Assembly (NCBI GenBank): GCA_947089905.1
Contig: CAMUMG010000008.1
Span: 62,001-126,000 of the forward strand
Reading direction: 5' to 3'
DNA from: an uncultured Lachnospiraceae bacterium
GTDB lineage: Bacteria; Bacillota; Clostridia; Lachnospirales; Lachnospiraceae
Length of the DNA: 64,000 nt
Shown: one piece after another, positions 9,456-17,606 of the stretch
How the letters are laid out: every line of letters begins with the position of its first letter
How positions within the stretch are numbered: position 1 is the first letter of the stretch
Program-made: the position numbers and the translations under genes
Notes under the pieces: model-generated
Databases searched by the model: none
The model's input: only the letters and a program-made list of their open reading frames with translations
What the model was told of the DNA's origin: nothing

Positions 9456-11006
9456 ATGGAAAACAAAGAAAATGGAATTGTAAAAAATTATTTAAGCGGA
9501 TTTTTAAGGGTGACATTGGTTGCAGCATTAGTCTTTCTTCAAATAGTTATGATTGTTGGATTAACTATGTGGTTAAGAGCATATACTCTTTACTTTTATA
9601 CCATACTTGAGATTGCCAGTATTATTATTATCATTGGCTTAGTCAATGATAGTACAAGTTCCTCTTACAAAGTTTCTTGGATTTGTATTGTCTTACTGCT
9701 ACCACTTACAGGACATATTATGTATTTCCTCTGGGGACATACAAGTTCAAAACAAAAGATTGAAAAACAAGTAAAAAGTAAACTAAAACATGGAGAGACG
9801 TTCTATGAATTTCAAAAGGAAACAGTAGAACTGTTTTCAAAAAGATATCCAACGAAATCGAGAATGGTACGATACCTAGAAAGTCAAGGATTTCCCCTTT
9901 ATAAAAATAATGAGGTAACGTATTATCCAATGGGAGAAGATACTTTTCGGGCAATTTTTGAAGATATTGAATCTGCTAAACAGTTTATATTAATAAATTT
10001 TTTTATAGTAGGTGAAGGAACATTGTGGGATCAGATGCACAAATTGCTTTTAAAAAAATTAGCACAGGGCGTAGAAGTTAAATTTATGTATGATGATTTT
10101 GGTGCAATGTTTCGGACACAAAAAAATTTTAAAAAGAAATTAGAGGGAGAAGGATTCGAAATTCGTGTATTTAATCCAATCCATAAATATACCGATAAGC
10201 TTTATATGAATTACCGAAGTCATCAAAAAATTATTGTGATAGATGGAATCATTGGCTATACAGGTGGAATGAATTTAGCAGATGAGTATGTAAATTTAGT
10301 ACATCGTTTTGGAGTTTGGAAAGATAATGCAGTTCGTATCAAAGGAGAAGCGGTATGGGGACTAACAGTAACATTTTTACAGATGTGGGAAGTTTGTAAA
10401 GATGGACCGATGTTAGATTATACACCATATCATACAATAAAAAGTTTTCCAAAAAATGAAATGTTTTGTCAAGTAATATCAGATGGACCTGCAAATAATC
10501 CTCAAAATCCAATCGAAGAAATTTATAAGCAGATTATCTATTATGCAAAACAGTATTTATATGTGACCACTCCTTATTTAGTAATTGAAGAGAGTATGAG
10601 AGAGGCATTAATCGCTGCGGTGAGTAGCGGAATTGATGTCAGACTAATTACTCCTGCGATTCCAGATAAGAAGAGTGTTAAATTACTTACAAATTATAAT
10701 TATGGAAAACTATTAAAAGCAGGGATAAGAATTTTTGAATATACGCCAGGATTTATTCATGCAAAGACAATTATTAATGAAGACTGTGGTATTATAGGAA
10801 CTATTAATATGGATTATCGAAGCTTTTACCTACATTATGAATGTGGTGTATTTTTATGTTATCGAAAAAAAATCGATGAAATTAAAAAAGATTTAGATCA
10901 GACAATGTCAATCAGTCATGAAGTTACCTATGAAGAGTGGAAAGCTAGACCATGGCATACGAAATTGGCACAACAGGTATTAAATGTATTTGCCACATTG
11001 ATGTAA
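9456..11006 (+). CDS. Cardiolipin synthase (phospholipase D family), copy 3 with a variant second motif
   Basis: The third Cls paralogue of the window, with N-terminal membrane helices. The first HxKx4D motif is intact (HQKIIVID near residue 256). In the second motif the acid at the D position is glutamate: HAKTIINE at residues 435-442, followed by D and then GTINMD. The histidine and lysine are kept, so activity is plausible. The frame is open from 9342, inside the phosphoesterase gene, but the conserved protein begins at ATG 9456; the ribosome binding site there is weak (AGAGGA at 9437-9442, or GGAAA nearer). It diverges more from copies 1 and 2 than they do from each other, and may prefer a different substrate. 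Confidence 0.87.
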   Translation: MENKENGIVKNYLSGFLRVTLVAALVFLQIVMIVGLTMWLRAYTLYFYTILEIASIIIIIGLVNDSTSSSYKVSWICIVLLLPLTGHIMYFLWGHTSSKQKIEKQVKSKLKHGETFYEFQKETVELFSKRYPTKSRMVRYLESQGFPLYKNNEVTYYPMGEDTFRAIFEDIESAKQFILINFFIVGEGTLWDQMHKLLLKKLAQGVEVKFMYDDFGAMFRTQKNFKKKLEGEGFEIRVFNPIHKYTDKLYMNYRSHQKIIVIDGIIGYTGGMNLADEYVNLVHRFGVWKDNAVRIKGEAVWGLTVTFLQMWEVCKDGPMLDYTPYHTIKSFPKNEMFCQVISDGPANNPQNPIEEIYKQIIYYAKQYLYVTTPYLVIEESMREALIAAVSSGIDVRLITPAIPDKKSVKLLTNYNYGKLLKAGIRIFEYTPGFIHAKTIINEDCGIIGTINMDYRSFYLHYECGVFLCYRKKIDEIKKDLDQTMSISHEVTYEEWKARPWHTKLAQQVLNVFATLM

Positions 11007-11020
11007 GGAGTGAAAGAGTT

Positions 11021-11266
11021 ATGTATATAAATGTATGTAAACACTGTAAAAAGGTTTTTAAAACTAGAATACGACAGTTTACCTGTAAAGATTGTTTAGA
11101 AAAAGATAGAGAAATGTTTAATCAGATTGAGGATTACCTGAAAAAATATCCAAATAGTAATGCCTTACAGATTGCGGAAGGCTTAGAAATAGATGTATAT
11201 GAAGTGTTGAAATTTATGGAAGAAGGAAGACTTTTAGTTTCAAGGGGTAGATTTGGAAGACTTTAG
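11021..11266 (+). CDS. YvyF-like small zinc-finger/helix-turn-helix protein
   Basis: An 81-residue protein with two cysteine pairs (CKHC at 6-9, CKDC at 22-25) followed by a helical part (ALQIAEGLEIDVYEVLKF) that looks like a winged or simple helix-turn-helix. This layout matches the YvyF-type protein found in flagellar operons of Firmicutes, although no flagellar genes are present here. AAGGAG (11005-11010) overlaps the preceding stop region and supports ATG 11021 instead of the in-frame ATG 10952 inside the cls gene. It lies between cls copy 3 and ruvA. A regulatory function is a guess. Confidence 0.7.
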   Translation: MYINVCKHCKKVFKTRIRQFTCKDCLEKDREMFNQIEDYLKKYPNSNALQIAEGLEIDVYEVLKFMEEGRLLVSRGRFGRL

Positions 11267-11354
11267 AGTGAAAATAGAAAATAGAGTTTGCAGTTTTATA
11301 TCAATTCAGGTATAATAATTTTTAACTATGAATATTTAGCATGGAGGAAGGCAG

Positions 11355-11966
11355 ATGATTGCATTTATTGAGGGAGTTATAGCAGATATTACAGAAAATA
11401 CTGTAGTGTTAGATTGTCATGGAGTTGGATATGAGCTTTTTGTTCCACAATCAGTTTACCGAAGCCTTCCACCAGTAGGAGAGAAAAAAAAGCTTTATAC
11501 ATTTTTACAAATGAAGGAAGATGGAGCTTCCTTATTTGGGTTTGCAAATAAGGATGATTTAACTGTTTTTAAACTGTTGATTACAGTAAGTGGGATTGGG
11601 CCAAAAGGAGCAATAGGGATCTTATCGACAATGACAGCAGATGAATTGAGATTTGCCATTTTAGCCGGAGATGCTAAGACAATTTCAAAAGCACCGGGAA
11701 TTGGAGCAAAGACAGCAGGAAAAGTCATTTTGGATCTCAAGGATAAATTCCATTTAGAAGATGGATTTGAACAAAAGGTAAGTCATACAACAGGACAAAT
11801 ACAAATGAATTCAGATTTAGGAGTACAAAGAGAAGCTATAGAGGCATTAGTGGCATTGGGATATAATGCAACAGATGCACTTCGTGCAGTAAAACAAGTT
11901 ACAATAACAGACGGTATGACAGTAGAAGAAATTTTAAGGCTGAGTTTAAAAGGGATTAGAAGATAG
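11355..11966 (+). CDS. ruvA: Holliday junction branch migration protein RuvA
   Basis: RuvA binds four-way junctions as tetramers and loads RuvB. The 203-residue protein has the N-terminal OB domain ([11 protein letters not shown]), two helix-hairpin-helix motifs ([13 protein letters not shown] near residue 77, [14 protein letters not shown] near 113) and the small C-terminal RuvB-binding domain ([17 protein letters not shown], residues 157-173). ATG 11355 follows GGAGGAAGG. ruvB begins 21 bases after the stop, forming the usual ruvAB operon. A lone TATAAT at 11311-11316 could be part of its promoter but lacks a good -35. Confidence 0.97.
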   Translation: MIAFIEGVIADITENTVVLDCHGVGYELFVPQSVYRSLPPVGEKKKLYTFLQMKEDGASLFGFANKDDLTVFKLLITVSGIGPKGAIGILSTMTADELRFAILAGDAKTISKAPGIGAKTAGKVILDLKDKFHLEDGFEQKVSHTTGQIQMNSDLGVQREAIEALVALGYNATDALRAVKQVTITDGMTVEEILRLSLKGIRR

Positions 11967-11987
11967 ATAAGATTGTGAGGAGAAAGT

Positions 11988-12989
11988 ATGGCAAGGCGGA
12001 TCATCAGTACAGAACTGACAGAAGAAGATCAAAGTGTAGAAAGTTCTCTGCGCCCACAACGATTAGAAGATTATATTGGACAGCAAAAAGCCAAAGAAAA
12101 TCTAAAGATATACATAGAAGCAGCAAAGCAAAGAAAAGAAGCTCTTGATCATGTTTTGTTTTTTGGTTCTCCGGGACTTGGAAAAACAACTCTGGCAGGA
12201 ATTATTGCAAATGAAATGGGAGTAAATCTAAAGATTACGACGGGACCTGCCATTGAAAAGCCGGGCGATATCGTAGCAATTTTAAATAATTTACAGGAGG
12301 GAGATCTTCTTTTTATTGATGAAATTCATCGTTTAAACCGTCAAGTAGAAGAACTATTATATCCAGCGATGGAGGATTTTGCAGTTGATATTGTGATTGG
12401 TAAAGGGGCTACAGCAAAAGCAATCCGATTAGGACTTCCAAAGTTTACATTAGTTGGTGCGACAACAAGAGCAGGAATGTTGAGTGCACCACTTAGAGAT
12501 AGATTTGGGGTAGTACACCGTTTAGAGTTTTATACAGTAGAGGAATTAAAGCAAATTATTTTGCGTTCCGCTAAAATGTTAAATGTAGAGATAGATGAAA
12601 AAGGGGCAATAGAGTTGGCAAAACGATCGAGAGGAACGCCAAGACTGGCAAATAGACTACTAAAACGAGTTAGAGATTTTGCTCAAGTAAAATACAATGG
12701 AAAAATCAATGGAGAAGTTGCGGAATTTGCTTTGGATCTGCTAGAGGTAGACCGTTTAGGATTAGACAATATTGACAGAGAGATCTTAGTTGCGATGATT
12801 GAAAAGTTTAATGGAGGTCCTGTAGGCATTGAAGCAGTTGCTACAACAATTGGAGAAGATTCGGGAACAGTGGAAGAAGTCTATGAGCCATATTTAGTTC
12901 AAACGGGTTTGATTGTAAGGACTCCAAGAGGACGTATGGTGACACAGTTAGCATATCAACATATTACATTACACCCTAAGAAGGCATAA
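11988..12989 (+). CDS. ruvB: Holliday junction branch migration ATPase RuvB
   Basis: The hexameric AAA+ motor of RuvABC. Visible are Walker [12 protein letters not shown] near residue 55, Walker B DEIHRLNR near 107, sensor 1 GATTRAG near 156, the arginine-finger region LRDRFG, and the C-terminal winged helix ending in RTPRGRM. The 333-residue length is standard. TGAGGAG precedes the ATG. It lies directly after ruvA and 38 bases before zapA; no ruvC is nearby, which is normal for Firmicutes, which use RecU. Confidence 0.98.
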   Translation: MARRIISTELTEEDQSVESSLRPQRLEDYIGQQKAKENLKIYIEAAKQRKEALDHVLFFGSPGLGKTTLAGIIANEMGVNLKITTGPAIEKPGDIVAILNNLQEGDLLFIDEIHRLNRQVEELLYPAMEDFAVDIVIGKGATAKAIRLGLPKFTLVGATTRAGMLSAPLRDRFGVVHRLEFYTVEELKQIILRSAKMLNVEIDEKGAIELAKRSRGTPRLANRLLKRVRDFAQVKYNGKINGEVAEFALDLLEVDRLGLDNIDREILVAMIEKFNGGPVGIEAVATTIGEDSGTVEEVYEPYLVQTGLIVRTPRGRMVTQLAYQHITLHPKKA

Positions 12990-13027
12990 GTACCCTAAAA
13001 TACTTGGAAGTAGGAATCGAGGTTAAC

Positions 13028-13465
13028 ATGAACAAGCAGACGGAAGTACAAGTGATCATTGGAGGGAGGCAGATCACATTAAGTGGATATGAAAGTGGAG
13101 AGTATCTACAACGAGTGGCATCCTATATTAATCAAAAACAGGAGCTATTTTCTAATCAAGAATCCTATCGCTATTTAGATTCAGATTTAAAGGGAGTTCT
13201 TATGCAGCTCAATATAGCGGATGATTATTTTAAATTAAAAAAGCAGATGGAAGAGGAAACAGAGTCCAATGATGCCAAAAGTGAAGAAATTTTCCATCTG
13301 AAACATGATTTGATTTCTCTCCAAACAAAACTAGAGGCAGTGGAAAAGGAACTTTCGAAGCTAAAGACAGAAAAGTTAGAAGAAGAAAAAAAGAATATCC
13401 GTTTAGAAGCAGAACTTTCAGAATGTAGAAAGAATTTAAAAAAATATGAACAAACAAATAAGTAA
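13028..13465 (+). CDS. zapA: Cell division protein ZapA
   Basis: ZapA bundles FtsZ filaments at midcell. The N-terminal ZapA domain is recognised by VQVIIGGRQITLSGYE and YLQRVASYIN, followed by a long coiled coil (residues about 65-145), longer than in E. coli but usual in clostridia. I start at ATG 13028 after CGAGG (13018-13022); the open frame extends to a TTG at 13004 that lacks a ribosome binding site. The position between ruvB and a U32 peptidase is a conserved arrangement in Lachnospiraceae. Confidence 0.88.
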   Translation: MNKQTEVQVIIGGRQITLSGYESGEYLQRVASYINQKQELFSNQESYRYLDSDLKGVLMQLNIADDYFKLKKQMEEETESNDAKSEEIFHLKHDLISLQTKLEAVEKELSKLKTEKLEEEKKNIRLEAELSECRKNLKKYEQTNK

Positions 13466-13493
13466 CAGAGTGTAAGAAAGAGTTGGTATTAGA

Positions 13494-15899
13494 ATGAAAA
13501 CAATAGAATTACTCTCTCCTGCGGGTTCAATGGATAGCCTAAGGGCAGCTGTAGGTGCTGGATGTGATGCTGCCTATATTGGAGGAAGTATGTTTGGAGC
13601 AAGAGCATACGCCGATAATCCAGAAGAAGAACTATTATTACGTGCGATTGACTATATGAATTTACAAGGAAAAAAACTGTATTTGACAGTAAATACTCTA
13701 ATAAAAACACAAGAGATGGAACAAAAGCTCTATGATTATTTATACCCTTATTATTGTCAGGGATTAAGTGCAGTTATTGTACAAGATGTCGGGGCAATTC
13801 GACTGATTCGGAGAGAATTTCCTCTATTACCAATCCATGCAAGCACTCAAATGACTCTAACGATGGCAGAGGGAGGAAATTTGTTGTCCCAATATGGCGT
13901 AACAAGACTGGTAATGGCAAGAGAACTTTCTTTTCAAGAACTACGTCGGGTTCGAGAAAGTACCTCTTTAGAATTAGAAGCTTTTGTGCATGGAGCATTG
14001 TGTTATTGTTATTCTGGACAGTGTTTAATGAGTAGTATGATTGGAGGCAGAAGTGGAAATAGAGGAAGATGTGCCCAGCCTTGTAGAATGGAGTACCATT
14101 TAGAAGAAGAGGAAAAAGGGCAAACCTATGGAAAGTTTTTACTAAGTCCAAAAGATATGTGTATGCTATCCCAGATTCCACAATTAATGGAATCTGGGAT
14201 TGATTCCTTTAAAATAGAAGGAAGAATGAAACATTATGAATATGTAGCAGGGGTAACAGCAGCATACCGAAAACAAATTACATTATATGAACAGCTTGGA
14301 AAAGAAGATTATATTATATATCATAAAAAACATCCAAAAGAATTAGAGGAAGAAATACAAAAACTTCAGGATTTATATAATCGAGGTGGTTTTTGCAGTG
14401 GATATTATCATGAAAAAAATGGCTCTCAGATGATGTCTATGCAGCGACCAAATCACAGTGGAGTTTTAGTGGGAAAAGTAGAGCAGGTATACAAAAATAG
14501 GGCACTTATTGTTTTAGAAAAACCAATATCTTCTGGGGATGTCTTAGAAATTAGGGAAAAGGGAAACTGTCAATATGAATTTACAGTAAAAGAAGAGAAA
14601 AAGGAAGGCTCCTCCTATGAAGTTCCATTTCTCCAAGGCAGCAGGATAAAGAAAGGATATTCGGTCTATCGAACAAAAAATAAAAAACTTTTGGTTGAAC
14701 TTTCTAAGCAGTATTTTGAAATGCAGCCTAAAATTTTAATTGAAGCTTTTTTTACAGCATCTTGTACAAAGCCCTCTCAATTAACTATTAGATGTTGTGA
14801 ACAACAAAAAGATTTTATAACTGTAACAGGAGAGATTGCACAACCTGCAAAAACACGACCAATCACAAAAGAGAGGATACAAATAGAACTTGCCAAATTG
14901 GGAGATACTTTATTTGAATTAAAAGAAGCACAAATTGAACTAGAAGAAGAAATATTTTTTCCAATAGGAAGTCTAAAAGAACTTCGAAGAAGGGCATTAG
15001 ATGAGCTGACTGAGCAGATAATAAAACAATTTCATAGGGAAAGTCCTAAAAGAACACAATCAAAAAATATACAATTAAAAACAAAGCCAACTTCAGAAAA
15101 ACAAATACAGACAGCTTGTGTTATGACGTTAGAACAACTTGAGGCAGTATGTGATGATGAAAGAATTTTAGAGGTATATTTAGATTTAACGGACTTTGAA
15201 ATAGAAAAACTTTCACATGCAGAAAAACTTTGTATAGACAGTAAAAAAAGATTTTTTCTAGCACTTCCACATATCTTTCGTGCAAAAACCTATGATTTTT
15301 ATTGCACATTATCCTCTAAACTGTTTTCTGAAAATGTTTCTGGATATTTGATTAGAAACTTTGAAGAACTTTTCTTTTTGACAAAACAATTTGCTACTAA
15401 AACATCAAAAAAGGAATTACGACTTGATTATACCATGTATACCATGAACCAAGAGGCAAAAGAATTCTTTTATGAGTTAGGCACATCTCAGATGACAGCA
15501 CCTATAGAGTTAAATGCAAAGGAATTAAAACAATTAGATATTACAGATATGGAGCTTTTAATCTATGGTAGATTACCGTTAATGGTATCTGCTCAGTGTT
15601 TATATAAAAATACATCTAATTGTTCAAAGAATGAGAAAAAGCCTCTGTGGATTACAGATCGAAAAGGGAAAAAAATCCCTACAATCAGTCATTGTAGAGA
15701 GTGTTTTTCTACTATCTATAATTCAGATATTTATTCTATCTGTAATAAACCTTTTAAAGAGGAGATTTATAAATTAAATCCCAAATCAATACGATGGAAT
15801 TTTACATTAGAAACAAAACAGGAAGTAATTCAGATTTTAAGTGGACAAAAAGAGGATAAAAATATTACAAGAGGACATTTTAAAAGAGGAATTGACTGA
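13494..15899 (+). CDS. Large U32-family peptidase/RNA hydroxylation protein
   Basis: An 801-residue member of family U32. The N-terminal TIM-barrel-like part (residues 1-280) carries ELLSPAGS, the cysteine-rich segment with C-x-C and CAQPC near residues 170-200 that may bind an iron-sulfur cluster, and the U32 signature FKIEGRMK near 240. The remaining 500 residues correspond to the long C-terminal extension (DUF3656 type) of clostridial homologues and include further cysteines. Related E. coli proteins RlhA and TrhP hydroxylate rRNA or tRNA, so an RNA-modification role is more likely than proteolysis. The gene follows zapA after 28 bases; the ribosome binding site is weak. Confidence 0.85.
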   Translation: MKTIELLSPAGSMDSLRAAVGAGCDAAYIGGSMFGARAYADNPEEELLLRAIDYMNLQGKKLYLTVNTLIKTQEMEQKLYDYLYPYYCQGLSAVIVQDVGAIRLIRREFPLLPIHASTQMTLTMAEGGNLLSQYGVTRLVMARELSFQELRRVRESTSLELEAFVHGALCYCYSGQCLMSSMIGGRSGNRGRCAQPCRMEYHLEEEEKGQTYGKFLLSPKDMCMLSQIPQLMESGIDSFKIEGRMKHYEYVAGVTAAYRKQITLYEQLGKEDYIIYHKKHPKELEEEIQKLQDLYNRGGFCSGYYHEKNGSQMMSMQRPNHSGVLVGKVEQVYKNRALIVLEKPISSGDVLEIREKGNCQYEFTVKEEKKEGSSYEVPFLQGSRIKKGYSVYRTKNKKLLVELSKQYFEMQPKILIEAFFTASCTKPSQLTIRCCEQQKDFITVTGEIAQPAKTRPITKERIQIELAKLGDTLFELKEAQIELEEEIFFPIGSLKELRRRALDELTEQIIKQFHRESPKRTQSKNIQLKTKPTSEKQIQTACVMTLEQLEAVCDDERILEVYLDLTDFEIEKLSHAEKLCIDSKKRFFLALPHIFRAKTYDFYCTLSSKLFSENVSGYLIRNFEELFFLTKQFATKTSKKELRLDYTMYTMNQEAKEFFYELGTSQMTAPIELNAKELKQLDITDMELLIYGRLPLMVSAQCLYKNTSNCSKNEKKPLWITDRKGKKIPTISHCRECFSTIYNSDIYSICNKPFKEEIYKLNPKSIRWNFTLETKQEVIQILSGQKEDKNITRGHFKRGID

Positions 15900-15930
15900 T
15901 TTTACAACAAATTGTAGTATAAAAATCAAC

Positions 15931-15959
15931 TTGCATTAAAAAATAAAGTATGCTATAGT
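15931..15959 (+). promoter_or_regulatory. Possible promoter facing the inverted-repeat segment
   Basis: TTGCAT (15931-15936), 17 bases, TATAGT (15954-15959) with TG at 15951-15952 (extended -10). It points rightwards into the segment bounded by the inverted repeats. In the present orientation its transcript would be antisense to the TnpB-like gene. The -10 overlaps one arm of the hairpin at 15948-15990, so the match may be incidental. Confidence 0.4.
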
Positions 15960-15990
15960 TTTAATGGTAAAATTAGAAATTATAGCATAC
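15948..15990 (-). terminator. Hairpin with T tract on the minus strand
   Basis: GTATGCTATA (15948-15957) and TATAGCATAC (15981-15990) form a 10-bp stem. On the minus strand it is followed by TTTATTTTTT, so it should stop leftward transcription coming from the promoter at 16042-16070 before it enters the U32 gene. On the plus strand no T run follows. Confidence 0.6.
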
Positions 15991-16009
15991 AAGGAAGATT
16001 GTACTAAAA

Positions 16010-16038
16010 AAAGTTCGCGTAATATCACCTTTCACGAA
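16010..16038 (-). repeat. Left 29-bp inverted repeat (IR-L)
   Basis: Read on the minus strand it starts TTCGTGAAAGGTGATATTAC and continues with nine more bases to CTTT. It matches the plus strand at 17627-17655 at 28 of 29 positions, in opposite orientation. The repeat itself can fold (GTTCGTG with CGCGAAC), and on the minus strand it is followed by seven Ts, so this copy also resembles a terminator. Confidence 0.9.
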
Positions 16039-16041
16039 CCT

Positions 16042-16070
16042 AGTATAGCACAATTAATTTGGAATGACAA
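16042..16070 (-). promoter_or_regulatory. Strong outward-facing promoter next to IR-L
   Basis: On the minus strand TTGTCA (16065-16070), exactly 17 bases, then TATACT (16042-16047) with TG one base upstream (extended -10). Transcription would start inside or just before IR-L and run left, where a hairpin with seven Ts and a second hairpin (15948-15990) would stop it almost at once. No gene lies in that direction, so in this orientation the promoter seems to have nothing to drive. Confidence 0.7.
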
Positions 16071-16212
16071 GAAAAAAAATGCAGTTATTTTTTAAATTCT
16101 GAAAAAGAATGAGTTTTTTTGTTGTTGAATTTTGTAAAAAAATATATTTTTATATCTCTCATCGCAAACAAATTAAAAACTTTGGCACTACCTTTCTATA
16201 AAATTTTTATAG

Positions 16213-16330
16213 ATTTGTGTTACCGGGTGGCGATGTACCCCAAATCTGCTCCATTTAGGTACAGATTCCACGCATAGTTTCCCTGCGGTTTTTATATTCC
16301 AATTCTGCAAGCAGAAGAATATAACAAGAT
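16213..16330 (-). ncRNA. Omega-RNA-like structured RNA downstream of the TnpB-like gene
   Basis: Beginning 7 bases past the TnpB-like stop codon, the minus strand can form an ordered set of helices. The first is a two-part hairpin (TATATTC 16293-16299 with GAATATA 16317-16323; inside it TTCTGC with GCAGAA). The second is CGCA (16271-16274) with TGCG (16284-16287). GTGG (16227-16230) with CCAC (16268-16271) encloses an H-type pseudoknot: GTACC (16235-16239) with GGTAC (16258-16262), crossed by AATCTG (16243-16248) with CAGATT (16262-16267). A pseudoknotted RNA at the 3' end of the gene is what TnpB omega-RNAs look like. If the scaffold ends in GGTAACAC, the guide would start with AAATCTATAAAAATTTATAG. 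Boundaries and identity are inference. Confidence 0.6.
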
Positions 16331-17589
16331 TATTTTTTTTTCTCTTTTATTCCTAGTTTAGTTTCTATTGGATAATAGGCTAAAAAATTTTTTGCAAGAT
16401 TTCTTGCTTCATTTAGATAACGGTTTCCACGATGTCCATTAGGACAATTATACTCCTTCTTATTTTTTAAAGAAAGAAGAGTTGCTCCGCAAAATGAACA
16501 AGTATTAAAACAATTCTTTAAATTAACTCGAGTTAAAACAATCCCCTGTTGAAATGCTTTATAATCTAAATAATGAATTATTTTCCTTCCAATCCATTCA
16601 TATATGGTATTTCCTATAGGAAATTTTTTATATCTAAAATTTTTAGAATAATTTGGTACAACAAGAATTTTTACATGATAAGATTCACAATAAGAAAGAA
16701 TCTGTCTACTAATACAATGAGCATAATGTTCATTGATTCTTTGAATTTTTTCTAATAGTAACTGATTATGTTTACTATCCATTAATTCACCAGAAGATAA
16801 ATAATTTAATTTTGATATCTGAACATTCCGTTCATGTTGATGCTTTGCTCCTCCATGAAAAAAACGGATATGCTGTTCTTTACCAAAAGCGTCTAAAATA
16901 ACAGCTACTGCAAAAATTTCTCCGGCTGGAAATATAATAGCACAAAAAAGCTCTTTATCTCTTATTCTTGTTGTTACTTTTCGAATATCTGATACTGGAA
17001 TCAAGACAGGAACATGAAGCCAAACCTTTTTCCCTTTAATTTTTAAGCTGGGAGAAAGCGTTTTTGATTGAGTTGGAAGTGATCTGCCTTGAAAAGAATA
17101 AGTATTCCAATACCAACTATTTTCATGATATAACTTTAATTCAATAGAATGTTTCAAAAAATTGCGGTACATTCCTTTATAGTATACTGGAGCGGCTTCA
17201 GACGAAAGTGGTAATTTCAAAGAACGTTTTTGATGCTGTTCTGACTTTGCCATACTAATTGCTGCATTAATAGCTGCGCGTCTGAAATAAAGTGGAATCT
17301 TTGCAGAAATATGATTAAGAGGATAGGATACTTCTTTTTTCTCTTTTTTTTGATTCTTTGAACCAATACTATGCAGTTCCAACTGTCGCATGAGCTGCAT
17401 ATTGGAAAGTTCCAACCAATCAGGATGTTGTACTAAAATCTGAAAATAATGAAGCAAAGTTTGATTGTAAAGTTCTTTTGTTTTTTGGAAATCTTCTAAA
17501 TTCGTTTGGTATAATAACAATCGATAAGTGATTGTACAGTATCCCGTAAACTTTTCAAAAATTTCTTTATTTTCATTATTTTTATTCAT
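16330..17589 (-). CDS. TnpB/Cas12f-like protein lacking the RuvC catalytic acids (TldR-like)
   Basis: A 419-residue protein with TnpB-type architecture: helical and beta N-terminal part (1-215), split RuvC fold (217-400) and a zinc finger (C364, C367, C382, H386). Alignment by eye with active TnpB sequences anchors on AVAVILDAFGK, IRFFHGG, ILVVPNY and GNRYLNEARNL. It places phenylalanine 220 at the first catalytic aspartate, proline 312 at the glutamate and tyrosine 391 at the last aspartate. All three acids are absent while the frame is intact, the hallmark of TnpB-derived nuclease-dead RNA-guided repressors (TldR). AAAGGAG lies 17 bases before ATG, unusually far. No TnpA is present. It is divergent from the polysaccharide operon. 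DNA cutting is very unlikely; RNA-guided binding is plausible. Confidence 0.8.
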   Translation of the reverse strand: MNKNNENKEIFEKFTGYCTITYRLLLYQTNLEDFQKTKELYNQTLLHYFQILVQHPDWLELSNMQLMRQLELHSIGSKNQKKEKKEVSYPLNHISAKIPLYFRRAAINAAISMAKSEQHQKRSLKLPLSSEAAPVYYKGMYRNFLKHSIELKLYHENSWYWNTYSFQGRSLPTQSKTLSPSLKIKGKKVWLHVPVLIPVSDIRKVTTRIRDKELFCAIIFPAGEIFAVAVILDAFGKEQHIRFFHGGAKHQHERNVQISKLNYLSSGELMDSKHNQLLLEKIQRINEHYAHCISRQILSYCESYHVKILVVPNYSKNFRYKKFPIGNTIYEWIGRKIIHYLDYKAFQQGIVLTRVNLKNCFNTCSFCGATLLSLKNKKEYNCPNGHRGNRYLNEARNLAKNFLAYYPIETKLGIKEKKK

Positions 17590-17606
17590 ATTTTAGATAA
17601 TTTTTG

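Noticed and set aside
13774-14181. Minus-strand open frame of 135 codons
   Set aside because: It lies fully inside the U32 peptidase gene, has no ribosome binding site and shows no domain; it is a shadow of the coding strand.
16196-16212. Short palindrome CTATAAAATTTTTATAG as an operator
   Set aside because: It is wholly A/T-rich, lies in the presumed guide region, and is not near a promoter of its own.
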